In this document: positions 37,660-49,214 of the stretch, piece by piece
Numbering within the stretch: the stretch's first letter is position 1
How the letters are laid out: every line of letters starts with the position of its first letter
NCBI GenBank assembly: GCA_030248295.1
Contig: JASANH010000523.1
Coordinates: 744,001 to 808,000, forward strand
Direction: 5' to 3'
Origin: Mesodorylaimus sp. YZB2_4
Lineage: Eukaryota; Nematoda; Enoplea; Dorylaimida; Dorylaimidae
Length of the DNA: 64,000 nucleotides
The notes under the pieces: model-generated
Told to the model about the DNA's origin: nothing
Seen by the model: only the letters and a program-made list of their open reading frames with translations
Databases searched by the model: none
Made by a program: the position numbers and the translations under genes

Positions 37660-38463
37660 CCTCCAGTGCGAGGATCGCTAACTTACAGTATGCTTCCTCC
37701 GCACGCTCCAAGGGTAATGGACAACATAGTCTATCACACTTTGTATTCGAGACAGATAGCTTTTGCTTCGATGTTCCTCACATTTGTCATTACTTGGTAT
37801 GTCTGTGGCAAGATAAAGAATTTTGTAGTCAGTCTGACAGCGAACGCTCATGGGAACAAAAAAATTATTGCAGGTTGAAGTGCAGGAAATGATGACATTC
37901 GTTTACGTCTAGTTTCAAGCAAGGTGGGCCGAGTTCAAGGCTCAAATGCATCCACTCATCCTGGATAGCTTTAGACGAAGACGTAATGGACAAAAATACC
38001 ACAGCCAATGCTTGATGTGTTTAGAGGGCCTTTCGATTCTTGCGGAAGAGAAGAGACAGGCAGAGAGGCAGAAAACCGAAACAGGATGTCAGGAAAATTG
38101 AACAGCTTTAAAAGGGAAAGAATTATACTGCCATGTGTTCATGAAGCTGAAAGTACATTATGCGCAGGAGCAATCACTCTGAGTGCCAAGCTGGAACGCA
38201 AGGATCGCTACAATGCGGGAAGATTCCAATGTTTGAGTGCTCACGATTGAGGCTTTCCGTAAGGGCTGCACATAAGTGGAATAGAAAAAGGACTAGACGG
38301 CCATCTGCTCTGCACATATCCTTTGTGACGTGTTGCACACAAATTTCATACACAACAAACTCTCCACCATTATCGAATCATTGGCCCAAGCAATAAAAAA
38401 GTAAGGGAAATGCAAAACTGCACCAACTGCAATTAGCCAACTGCAAGCCAAAAACTCATGCCG
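37660..38463. other. Intergenic, no gene seen
   Basis: This is the 3' region shared by two convergent genes, the small secreted protein (+) and the MAM protein (-). No supported exon or repeat was found. A motif-free frame at 38008-38250 was not accepted. Confidence 0.5.
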
Positions 38464-41400
38464 TCACTTCCGTTTTCCCAATATGGATTGAAGCCAGCCG
38501 GCATTGTTTGATGTTGGTGCCTGCACAGCATTGCTCGCTTGAAGTCCCAGAGCAGTGGCACCCAACTGAGGCAATACGGCGCCACTGGCTGTCTGAAAAT
38601 TGCTCAAGGGTGAGCCACTTTGTGGCCAAGATGAACCAGCGGGATTTCCACCAGCTAAAGCCTGCAGGTCTCGAGTAAGGGAGCTTACGAAATCCTGGAA
38701 TCCCAAAGGATCGGGATTGGCTGTTGTGGTAGGCCTGACAGATGTCTGTAAGAGGATGGCTTTGGATTCGTCGTCTCCGTTCGAGCCTAACACATTCTCG
38801 TTGGCTCCCACAATGCTGGCCACTGCATCACTGGACTCGACACGAAGTAGAGGGCTTCTGGCGGGAGCGTTCCTCGGAGCCAAACCACTTACTCCAATTC
38901 CTCTACGCTTGTAAAAGGCGTCTTGATCATTCGTATCGGAAAAGTCTCCTGGAGGGAAGATGGGATCGACTGATCGAGGTGCGGGGCCTGACCCTGAACT
39001 CAGGGAAGGGTACTCAGTTTGAAGTTGGACAGTCGTCGTCGAGAGGGTCGAAGATGACAGTTCAGACGCCAGCGAGGATGTCTGCACTTGCGTGGCGTAG
39101 ATGACTTCTCTGGGTAGCTCGTCCGACTTTGCTGGTTGAAACACATTCCACTGTTGAGATTGACGTTCGATGCTTTGCTGAAAGGATTGTGGCGCATGAA
39201 GTGCTTTAGGACTCGCTTCTGAGCATAAAATCCCCGCTTACCAAGAGCCCCCTCCTTTGCCCACTCTTGTTTACGCTGCTGATTTGGACACCACCGATAG
39301 ATTGCCTCGGCAACGTCGAGCTAGCGTTCGATGACACTAGCTGCTGCTGACTGTTGCTATCACTCGGCTCTCCTCCAAACGATCCTTGAGCTTCGATGAC
39401 TCCGATTCGACGCTGCTGAACAACGGCTACTGCTCTAGGCGGGCCTGGCTCGTTAGAATTTTGAATAGAATTCGAGCCAGGGGGCAACAAATTGGTCAAA
39501 CTGGAAGGCTGAAGCTGAAAGGACCCAACTGGCTGGATACCAGGAATTGAGGCTGAGTTGTTGAGTGGCTGAGGAGGTGCCAGTTGCTGTTCTTGACCAT
39601 CATTATGTAACAAAGCGACTGCCTTGGCGGGCGGAAGCTGCAGATCTGTCTGCAAACTTTCATCGCCGGTCTCTTTTGGCGGAAAAGGAGTCAGCAGGAG
39701 GAGTCGCGTTGACCCCAGGCTAGTGAAAGTGGTGTCAGCGGCTGAAAGGGCGGAAAAATAGGTGGATACTGATGGACATGGAAGATTCATCACATACCAC
39801 ATCCGACATCCGAACCGCCGTTGTCGACTAAGCGGAGCTCATCAACACCAATGTACTGGCCAGTGCTTAGTTGATCAGCAACCACGCTCAGCTAAAGTGG
39901 AGTACGCTACCTGGTCCACTCTGTTAGACTACGCACAAGCACTCTTACCGTCATTGGAAAACTGGATGCGGGCAACGGTACTCGCACCCTTTGCCAGTTG
40001 TTTTTATCAACTTGTCCATTTCCCAGTGTTTGCCACAGCACATTCGGCTGCTCATTTCCGATTGTCCTGTATGCGCTCAGCCTCGTCACTGTTGGATCAG
40101 TGAGGAAAGAGAAGAACTCCAAGTAGGCTCCGCTTGGCGCAACGAAGGGCGGACTCTTGATCACTGCTCTTTGATCTGGCCGCCTTTGGTCTCCACTGAC
40201 GAAAAGGTAGGAGGGTCCTACAACGGCGCACAGTTTGCAGCAGCAAAATGTAGGAAGCGGAGAAAGGAACTTACTGGCACTGAAGTCTTGGGGGATGCCT
40301 TGATACTGGGACTGGTTGTTTTTTAGTTTCCAGTCAAAATTGGCATTCAAGTCGTTGTACCAATTGCACACAGTCGTGTCGAAATTACATGCGACTGTCT
40401 GACATACTCCGAACACGGGTTCATGATGATGATCACCATGTCCGTGATCGTGGTCATGTCCGTGTTCATGCTCATGCTCATGCTCATGTGCACTGGGTGT
40501 GGTGGTTACTTCCAGCGTCGGTCCAATTGGACTGGGTGCCTGGGTTTCAACGTCAGTTCGACTCGCAGATGCACGGAACCAATTCGATGGCAAAGTGAAC
40601 TTGGCGGGAGTCGAGGGGGTTGTGCGTTGAATGAACAGACTGATAACTTGTGTGCTATGCACTGCAGCATCGATATCAGGTTCCGACCTCTCCACTGGTA
40701 ACAGTTCTGGCGCAGGAAGTGCTGGTAGAGGTGGGCCAAAAACTGTGGCCTCGAGAGGAGGTATTTGCGAGTCCTGTCTCGGGATGGGGCCTGGTGCTAT
40801 TAATGATGGTTGCGGTTGTGGGATCAGAATTGGAGGCCCTGGAGGAGGTAATTGCTGCAGAGGGACTTGCTGGTCAACGACTTGAAAGTTTCGACCGACT
40901 CCTTGATTAGGTGCTCCTTGATTGAGCGGCAGTTGACGTGGTATGGGGCCTGGATTCGGTGCTAAGGCGAATGAGGGTGGAGTTGGCTGTAAATTTGAAT
41001 TCCTTTGCTGAAGGATCTGCTGCTGAACTTGCAGCAACTGCTGTTGCTGCTGGCTCTGGCGTAGTTCGAGCAGCCGTTGCTGCCTCAGCTGTTCTTCTTG
41101 CAGCTGTTGTTGTTGTTGTTGTTGCTGTTGTTGTTGCTGCTTGTTCTCTTGCTGTTGTTGCTGCTGCTTGTTCTCTTGCTGTTGCACCAGTCGTCGCTGC
41201 TGTTGAAGGCTGCCTGAGATTTCTGTTGTCGCTTGATGGATCCTGATGTCTCTTGGATCTGCATCGTCGGCCAAAGTGGTGGTGGATAGGAGACTGGCTG
41301 GGGTTTGAGTGTGGAATGATTTTGATTTTTGAACCAATGTATTGACTGTCTCGCGTCCTCGGTAACCCTGACGCTTTGAAATTTCGTCTAGTGCATCTGC

Positions 41401-42567
41401 CGAATAACGAGAACTGCTCGTGACAGTACTACTTGTGTGTGCTATATCGTCCCGGCGATGGACATGCTTTTCAAACGATTTGGAATCGGGCGGCTGCTCC
41501 ATAAGCTTTTGCAGATGCAGCGTGTCCGCATCATCCAATAAGGTCGCATTCGTAGTAGCTGCAGCGTAAGAGCAAGCACAGAGGAAAGGCTCAGACGGGT
41601 TAGCGGGTTAGAGTATGTGTATAGGCTTCGGGTAGCTACTGTATTTGCCATAGCGTGAGGCCCTCCATCAACAAAGCGGCACCGTAAAACATTGCCAACT
41701 GCCAGGGTATTAATACGTGCGAGGGTAAAAAAGCACTGAAAAGCATGACACCGAGCCGTCACAGCTCTCACTTACTTGTTCTGAACTGAATGTCGTCCAA
41801 GCCAACGAGGTCCAATGCAGTACGGAAGTTGGTAGCCACAAAGATTATTTGAAAAGGCAGCGGGTTAGGTGGGATAACCACTTCGCGCCGAGTCCACTGC
41901 TGATCACCCAAGCCACTTATCGTATCCAGGCATCGAAGCTGGCTCACACCAGCATCTCTGGTACATACCTGTCACGGGATGCTGTGAGGCAAGACACTAC
42001 ATAGGAGAATATTCGAGCCTGCGCCTACCTGAAGAACCGGGGGTGCAGCTGTCTTCCAGTAATTGAATGACAATGAGGCAGCTCTGGATAAGCCATCAAT
42101 GGTTGGACTTCGAAGCCACGCCCTCGCTGTATCCGTTTCGGTTGGACGTAGCTTGCCTTGGGCGAAGGCGAAATTGCCAGCTGCAAGGGGTCAAGTCTTC
42201 CAATCCGTCAAAGCATTTGTTGAAGCTGTGACAAGAGCTCACTTCCTGTGACACTTCGGGGTATGCTGTGAAATCCGTCGACGGCTACACTGTTCCCAAT
42301 TTGCCAATCAAAGTCGTCCTCTAATCCATTCACTCCGTTGGACCAATTGCAGAAAGAGTTTAGATCGAAGTTACAGTCAAGCTGCTGGCCAAGCACGAGA
42401 AAAGGTGCTAAATAAAGTAAAGTGAACTGTCGGATTCACCAAGGATTTTATTAAAGTTCTGAATGATACGGTTGCCCCTGAGACAACCAACGTAGACGTC
42501 TATCCGGGGATCCCGCTGACTTACCTGTGATGAGAAAGCTTAGAAATAACAGACTGACCAAACTCAT
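38464..42567 (-). CDS. Secreted two-MAM-domain protein with polyQ and His-rich tracts
   Basis: Nine minus-strand exons: 42525-42567, 42243-42407, 42029-42180, 41776-41968, 40275-41558, 39949-40217, 39798-39891, 39242-39741, 38464-39177. They close in frame at 1137 residues. A signal peptide (MSLVSLLFLSFLIT) leads into MAM domain 1 (about 20-185; CNFDLNSFCNW, DDFDWQIG). A long disordered linker follows, with a Gln-rich block (about 300-370) and an alternating His-acidic stretch (HEHEHEHGHDHDHGHGD) near 545. MAM domain 2 (about 570-735; ACNFDTTVCNWYND, NFDWKLKN) is followed by a Gln/Ser/Pro-rich tail. MAM domains mediate adhesion between extracellular proteins. The His tract could bind zinc or copper. 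The tail and linker resemble cuticle or matrix proteins, but no named orthologue is recognised. Confidence 0.85.
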
Positions 42568-44258
42568 CCTGGCTTCGTCTGACTCCTTTTACTCGTGACA
42601 ACCGACAAATCCGGAAAAAGCCAGACGTTGTGTCCGATTCCCGAACATTTTCACTAAAGCTTCGTGTTCCAGTTTAGCAGTGGTCACGTTATGGTGGGAC
42701 TTCCACGAGCGCATCAGAGTTCGCGTGTATTCGTTGGCGGTCTGCTACCTGCTGCCCTTCAAATTGCGTCACGCGTCGGTGAGACTGGTGGGTAATAAAT
42801 GGCGTTGTTCTGCCCGCCGACTATGTGTGACCCAAATGCCCCTATTTTGACAGTATTGGGTGAAAGCTATGCTTGAATGAGAATGGAAATCAGGCTACTC
42901 TGCCATCGTTAACTCGCCATTCGACCGTCGCTTTTCGATTATTCGTAGCAGGCAGCCTGGTGGCAATACGCTACGCCCTGTAATTTGACTTCGTTTCAGG
43001 TCCTCCACCTACGCCAGCTGTCGGTTGGGTGACCCGATTTGTTGTCCCAATCGAAGTCTGTCCATTGAATATTGGCATCGCACAACTGTAATTATGGACC
43101 GGCACAATTCTGGCCTCGTTACTGGCTACTCAGCAACGACAGGAGGCTCGGTGGCGGGACGAGCGCTCATGCTGGCTAGTTCGCAGTTTTCGAGAAAAAT
43201 CCTGAAAAAACTGTTTGCAACTTTTTACAGGATTCAATATTTTGGCAGTTGACGAAAAAAACGAGTGATTTCAGTTTGGCTCACAGCATACATAAAGGGT
43301 ATTCTTGACAGCAGCATATTTGTTGCCTCTGCTTGTCTTTATGGCCTGATGTGAGAAAGCAGCTGCTAGCTTACAAATCAGCCACAGGTCGGTCCTTCCC
43401 AGATCCAGCCTGTGCCGGTGTCAGGTTGATTCTTAGGTTCCCTTTAAAAAATACTAAAGCTATAGCAAATGATAAATTTGGCTAGCATGCTTACGGTTCA
43501 GTCAAGCGCACTACCCAGTCGTAACATGAAGCGCATCACGCATTGTACAGCATGTACAGTAGTTCCATCCGTCGTCAGCAATTATCTCTGCTCACTCGTC
43601 ACTTGTGGTTTGAGAACTCGGCTCATCGCCAGCTCGAAACCGATTCGTCTGGAGTGTCCGCCGAGACCACTGACCGCGTTGATGTACTTCAGTGTAAAGT
43701 ACGCAAGAATTTCTAAGAGAACTTTGACACATACAACGCACACAGGCTCTCGCGTCCCACTTCCCAGTCACATGATTAGATGCATGCAGTAGAAATACAT
43801 GTCCACTGGAAGACCTAGAGCATCGTCAGGAAGGTCCTGCTCTATTTTGGACTTGAATCAGTTAACCGAGTCGCATTGGACGGCGGGGCTTGCAGGTGAA
43901 TAAGTAGACTGGGCGTCGGAGTCGGTTGAGACTGCGACCGCAATGATATGCTTGCAATATTCAGGCGCGCAGCCATGGTTGGCTCGGTGGGGGGGCCAAG
44001 CAAAATATATCACCATTTTGTTGGAATTGGTATGTTTGGGAGCGCGAAGCGCGCCCGCCAGGGGGAGGGGTGCGGGGAGGGGATATACAGCTGACTACAG
44101 AATACTATACTATGCTCTGCTACAGAATACTGACTCTTTATCGTGTTGCCACTGCCTTTCTATGCCTTAGCCTATACTCACAATAAGTGCTCTACAATTG
44201 TTTGATTATGTCTGGACTTTTAACCCTGGGCCATTGCCCCCCCGCTGGCTGCGCGCCT
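42568..44258. other. Intergenic, no gene seen
   Basis: This is the upstream side of the MAM gene. I found no supported exon on either strand. A frame at 43469-43792 has no motif. Confidence 0.5.
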
Positions 44259-44432
44259 CATATTGCCCGTGGCCTAGCTGGTTATGCGTCTATTCCATAT
44301 GTTGTGCGCATTCATTGCCAGTGAGGGTTCGACTCGCGGCAGGGGTAAATCTTTTCGTTGCTGTGATGTGCCCCTGCACCCTCGACTGTGCATATCCACG
44401 TTTAGCTATGTGAAAAAACATGAGCATGAGAT
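44259..44432 (+). mobile_element. tRNA-derived SINE, full-length copy
   Basis: This begins TTGCCCGTGGCCTAGCTGGT (A-box-like). It has a clear B box in GGGTTCGACTCGCGGC and then the conserved body GTAAATCTTTTCGT and GCACCCTCGACTGTGCATAT. It ends in ACATGAGCATGAG. It is the most complete head in the window and best shows the tRNA origin, but it has diverged from the other copies. Confidence 0.75.
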
Positions 44433-45003
44433 TCTGAAAATAGTAAGCAGAGAGTAAATCTTGTCCTGTTTCACACTGTACTAGCTTCTGCTTGTAATAA
44501 CGTTATCGACCCTAATGGTGTCACCGTCAACGCAGTCTTCTACAGTATGACTAGTAAAGCTTACCGTAGAAGGGTCACTACATGGCCAGGGTCCTTAATC
44601 TCCCTCATATTGCAATAAGCGTGGTTAAAATAAAAAGTTGTCTGCTTGAAAGCGCTAAAATGTTTTTTGTAACGTTTTGATGTCTTCGTATAAAATTTTC
44701 GCCCCGTGTGAGAAACATTAGGTTACTTACAACTAGTTCTTGTTGAGAAGCTTGCTGTCAAAGCGGAAAATTAATTTGATAGAATTATTGTATATTTATT
44801 CTTCATTTCGTACCAGAGACCGCGAAAGGTACCGTAAGTTAGTGTGTGCAGTTGGTCTAACGATAAGTCGTTCCGTATGAGCGGCATGTAGAGTATCTTC
44901 TACCCGCTATTGTTATCGCATATACAGTAGGTAGCTAGATTTTGCCAATGGAATTAGCCGATGGACCTGTCATTTGTCACAGAAAATATGTATAGTTTTG
45001 TTG
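44433..45003. other. Ku80 upstream region
   Basis: AT-richer sequence between the SINE and Ku80. No exon was found. It is the likely promoter region of Ku80. Confidence 0.45.
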
Positions 45004-45006
45004 CAG
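45004..45006 (+). promoter_or_regulatory. Candidate trans-splice acceptor, Ku80
   Basis: AGTTTTGTTGCAG ends 24 bases before the Ku80 ATG at 45031. It is a strong acceptor without a preceding coding exon. Confidence 0.45.
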
Positions 45007-45030
45007 GACTTGTTCATTCCCCTGGGGGTG

Positions 45031-48000
45031 ATGACTGTTACACGAGAGGCAGTAGTTATCTGCTTAGACGTTGGACCGCATATGCGGATTCGTGATAATG
45101 ATGACAGCCCAACAGCATTAGAACAAGCTGTCGAATGTATCAACTGGATTTTTCAAAGAAAGGTCTACGTTCATGTCTCTTTCGGAAGAAGTTTGGGTCT
45201 TATCCATTGATTTGGCTATGTAAACTTTTTAGATCTTTTCGGAATCGAAAGATGAATTTGCTATCGTGCTGTTTGGAACCAACGACACTGACAACCCGTT
45301 GGCTAGTGACGCTGGCGAAGATTATTCAAACATTGTCGTCGCCCGGGAGTTGCAATCACCGACTTGGGATTTGGTAAAATTCATTCAGAACGAAATACCG
45401 CCGCCCGATCCGCCGGTTCCGGCCGACTGTGAGTACATTGCTAGTTTGGTAATAAAATTCGTGGCGATCCTAGGTTTTTTAACAGAGGTTCTTTTCAGTC
45501 CTGGATGCCATAATCGTCTCATTGGACCATCTTGCTAGAAGCACCGAGGGCAAGAAATATGCAGCTAAACAGCTCGTATTGTTTTCGAATCTTGGATCTC
45601 CGTTTGCTGACGATCAGTTTGATCAAATAACTGACGCTCTCAGAAACGGCGGCATTGATTTCACTCTTTTGTAAGCGCTCATCATTTCTGTATTTTATTT
45701 GATTTATTTCACTCGTCTCTTGTTTCCAGTGGCCCCAAGCTTTATCTGGATGACGATCAAAATGGCGAGGACCAGAAACCGAATGGCGCAGGGACATTGA
45801 AAAAGACTGAACAGCAGGCGTTAGGAGAGCAGTACGCCGCGAGAATCTTGGATCAAGTGCACGGCCAATCGTATTCTTTGCGGTAAGTGGAAGGGTCAGA
45901 TTCCCTCGCACGCGTTCTCTGAGCAGGGTTTATACAAGGCTGGAAATCCCGGGAAACTTGTAAAAGTTAGGGAATCCTGAAAGTGTCTGGAAACCTGCGA
46001 TAATGGGAATTTCAGCTAAAATCAAAGAAAAATGAGAGGCTGCATTTTGAGGCTTCAAATTTTGAGTCACCCATCTTTAAGTATGGGCAAGGGGGTGGGG
46101 GTTCCCCCTGTTGGGCCGGCCAGGACATTGAACCCTTCCTCTCGAACCCCCCTCCCCCACCTCAGGTCCAGCAGGAAGTAAGCAAAAGCGATCGAATTGT
46201 ATGTGGGCAGGACCAAGACCTGGCCTCCAAGCACAGGCCAATTGTCCAGCCAAGCCTACAGTGCTCTCGTATGTAAACAGTCATACAACTCACTCACTCG
46301 ACTCGACCCAAACCTGACCTGGCCTGACCTGTCTCACACGCAATCAGATCAGGCTTGGGCGATCTGATTGGATCTATACCACCTCCCTCCTTCCCTCTCC
46401 CCCCCTCCCCCTCATCCCAAAACACCCCCCTCTAACCCAGCCGACCTTGCCCATACTTGCTCACCTTTTCTGTGTGCCTGCTGATCGTACTTGTCGATCA
46501 GGATCAGTTAAAATTGATGAAGGAGTGCTGGGACTTTGTGAAGAGAATAACGAAGAAAAAAATTTTTTTGTGGAAAACCTGGCAAAATCATTTTCCGATC
46601 CTTGTATGAACTTTGTATGAGAGATAGTTGACTACTAAGAGCGTGTATGTTTCCACACAGCATTATGTCCACTATAGTGCTTTGTTTTCAGGGAAGGCTT
46701 GTCGTTGCTCAGCAGATTCACCACTCGAGCAGTTCGACCGACCCCTTGGAAAGCGAATCTAGAAGTGGGAGAAAAGATCAAGGTTCCTATTGTTATGTAT
46801 GTCAAGGTATGTACCAACATTCCACAACATATTAGTAGTATTTTATGCATCAAGTTCCATTTCCATTTTGCACTCCAGACTAAGAAAGCCAAGCCGAAGC
46901 AATCCTGGAAGTGGACTCATACTCAGGACCAGAATGCCGAAATCACTATGCAGCGAACGTACCATAAGAAGGACGAAGACGACGATGAGGAAATGGATAC
47001 CCAGGTGAATCAAGGCTCTTCTACGAAACCCAAGTACCCGCAGAACGATGGCAGTGATGGCGATGGCGAAGAAGAAGCTGAGACACAAAGTCAGGCTCGC
47101 GCTCCGCTGGGGAAGGAGCTCGATAAGGGCGATGTCATCAAAGGTATGATAAATATTGTGCGATGGTGTCTCTGGTCGTGATCATACGCTGGTTTAGGTT
47201 ATAATTACGGGAACACGGTCATACCGTTCGACAAATTGGACTTGGAAGCGATGAAATATAAAAACACGGAAAAATGCTTGAAGTTGTTGTCCTTCATCGA
47301 TAGTGAACAGGTGAGTCACTTTTGCGCTGTGATTTTTCTATGATCTCATCCGAGCAGTTGCTGGGGTTTCAGGCTAAACGGCAGTATTTTATGGGCGATG
47401 GTTGTCACATTGTACTTCCCGAGGCTTCGGATGCAGAAGGCACGACGGCATTCACAGCTTTATGGAAAGCCATGAAAAGCGAGAATACCGCCGCACTGGT
47501 TCGGTACGCTCACAGTGCTCGATCTGCTCCCAGAGTAGGCGCTCTCATTCCATGCAAAGAAGGTAGTGGGAAAGAAAGTGATCATATCGAAGTAAGTCAG
47601 CGTGGAGTTGATTTTGGCAGATGGTTATGCCGTGCTTCTGCTCTAGTGTTTCGTCTTCGTCACCTTTCCATTCCGGGAAGATGAACGCGTGTACGAATTT
47701 CCAACGCTGAATGACATGCACAAGGAACCGTCAGGTAATCTATAGTGCTGTTAGTATTTTGCCAGTCGATGAGGCAGGAACGCTTTAAGATGAGCAACTA
47801 CAAATAATCGATGATCTGATCATTTGCATGGACTTGACGGCGGCTCAAGTTGACGAGAATGGGCGCCGGTGCGAGGCATTTAATCCGACTCAGGTTATTG
47901 ATCCGCATGTGCAAAACATGTTTGCGGTAATGATTTTGCTGCTGTTGTTGGTATGTATGCATCTTGTAATGGTTTCGTACATGTGTTTAGAGTCTTGCCC

Positions 48001-48937
48001 ATCGTGCTCTTCACGAGAATCAGCCGTTGCCTCCAGTCAACAAACAATTGGTAGCATCGATTAATCCGCTCGAAGAACGTTTGCATTTGGCGAAACCAGT
48101 GTTTGAACGAATTCAACGGTCGTTTGATCTTGTCAAGAAAGAAGTGAGGAAAGAAAAGCGAACTGGACACGATATATACCGAGCCGGGTATGACCGTTTT
48201 GGGATTACTGCTTTCAGAGAACATGTAATGAGCTCGTCTGTTTCAGAGAGGCGAATGTTGGTGGCCCGTCTGCCAAGGTTCCACGAGCTGATCAAGGAGT
48301 CGCTGGGCAAACTGCCCAGCCACTGAAGATCAGTTCAGTGCGACCCGTGGAAGAGTATGCTGCTGTCGTCGAGAAAGATGAATCTATGTTTGAGTTGGGT
48401 AAGCCTTCGACCAATAGTGGCGTGATATGCGATATGTACATCGGCACATTTTGTAATTTAGCGAGCGAAAAACTCGAAGTTATCATCATTCAGTTTATTT
48501 TCGAGGCGATCGGCTCTCAATTTTACGACAAGGCAATCGAGTGCATCGTCGTTTATCGTCGCAAGAGCATTCAGGTATACTTCACTGTTTTTGATCGAAG
48601 CCTCGAGGCTGGAGCCAGTGCCTTCTTGGTGTTTTAGGTAAACAAGCCAGGAACATTCAACGCGTTTATTAGGCATTTGAAAAGACGCCTGGTCGACGAA
48701 GGCAAGAAGGACCTTCTTCAAAGACTGACCAATGGTGAGTGGCGCTTTCAGGCTCCTTTCAGAATGTAGTGACGAAAAGGATTTGTAGATCGCTTGGGTT
48801 TAATCAGCGAGAAGGAATGTGGTGCCAGCAATGTTACTGTGCAAGATGCAGACGTATTTTTCGAAGAAGATGAGGAACCCGTCCACCCAGAACCATCGGT
48901 GGTCAATGAATCGAATTTACTGGATGAACTGGAGTGA
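45031..48937 (+). CDS. XRCC5: Ku80 DNA end-binding protein
   Basis: Fifteen exons: 45031-45162, 45233-45428, 45499-45670, 45730-45882, 46692-46806, 46879-47143, 47198-47310, 47373-47591, 47647-47734, 47790-47926, 47991-48187, 48247-48398, 48462-48574, 48638-48734, 48789-48937. They close in frame at 765 residues (human: 732). The N-terminal von Willebrand A-like domain reads VVICLDVG and FAIVLFGTNDTDNP. The Ku beta-barrel core includes FMGDGCHIVLPEAS and the LVRYAHSARSAPRVGALIP strand. A C-terminal helical domain follows. With Ku70, it encircles DNA ends for non-homologous end joining and telomere maintenance. The last residues, NLLDELE after an acidic stretch, resemble the vertebrate motif that recruits DNA-PKcs. 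Intron 4 is unusually long (809 bases) and C-rich. A run of 15 G begins nine bases after the stop. Confidence 0.95.
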
Positions 48938-49214
48938 TCGCCTTCGGGGGGGGGGGGGGGAGGTAGTATAATTCTTTAGGGTTTTGTGTTCGCTATGTAC
49001 CTACCTAGTCTTCGAAATTCTAGCTTAGCCTACGTTATCGCTTTTTCACCAACAAAAAGTTTTTCTGACAAATGCACATAGCATTATGCGCATAACCATA
49101 GCAAATTACCCCCAAAAAATGAAAAAAGACGCGTTAAATTGATAAACAAAAGTGAAAAAAACCAAAGCGCAATAACGATAACCAAAATATAAATGTGTGG
49201 ATACCCCCATTGAT

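Noticed and set aside
39911-39948. A longer version of MAM exon 6 ending at 39911
   Set aside because: The GTAAGAG donor at 39948 is much better. Only that choice joins in frame to the conserved end of the second MAM domain.
40389-41246. Plus-strand frames of 69-102 codons, some Met- or Val/Ala-rich, opposite the MAM exon
   Set aside because: These are antisense readings of the CAT-rich His tract and the CAG-rich Gln tract.
44259-44340. The SINE head as a functional tRNA
   Set aside because: The A and B boxes are present but no full cloverleaf forms, and the same sequence recurs with a shared non-tRNA body.
48188-48326. Ku80 stopping at 48326 after an alternative donor
   Set aside because: Shifting the donor by one base restores the frame into the conserved C-terminal domain and the acidic tail.
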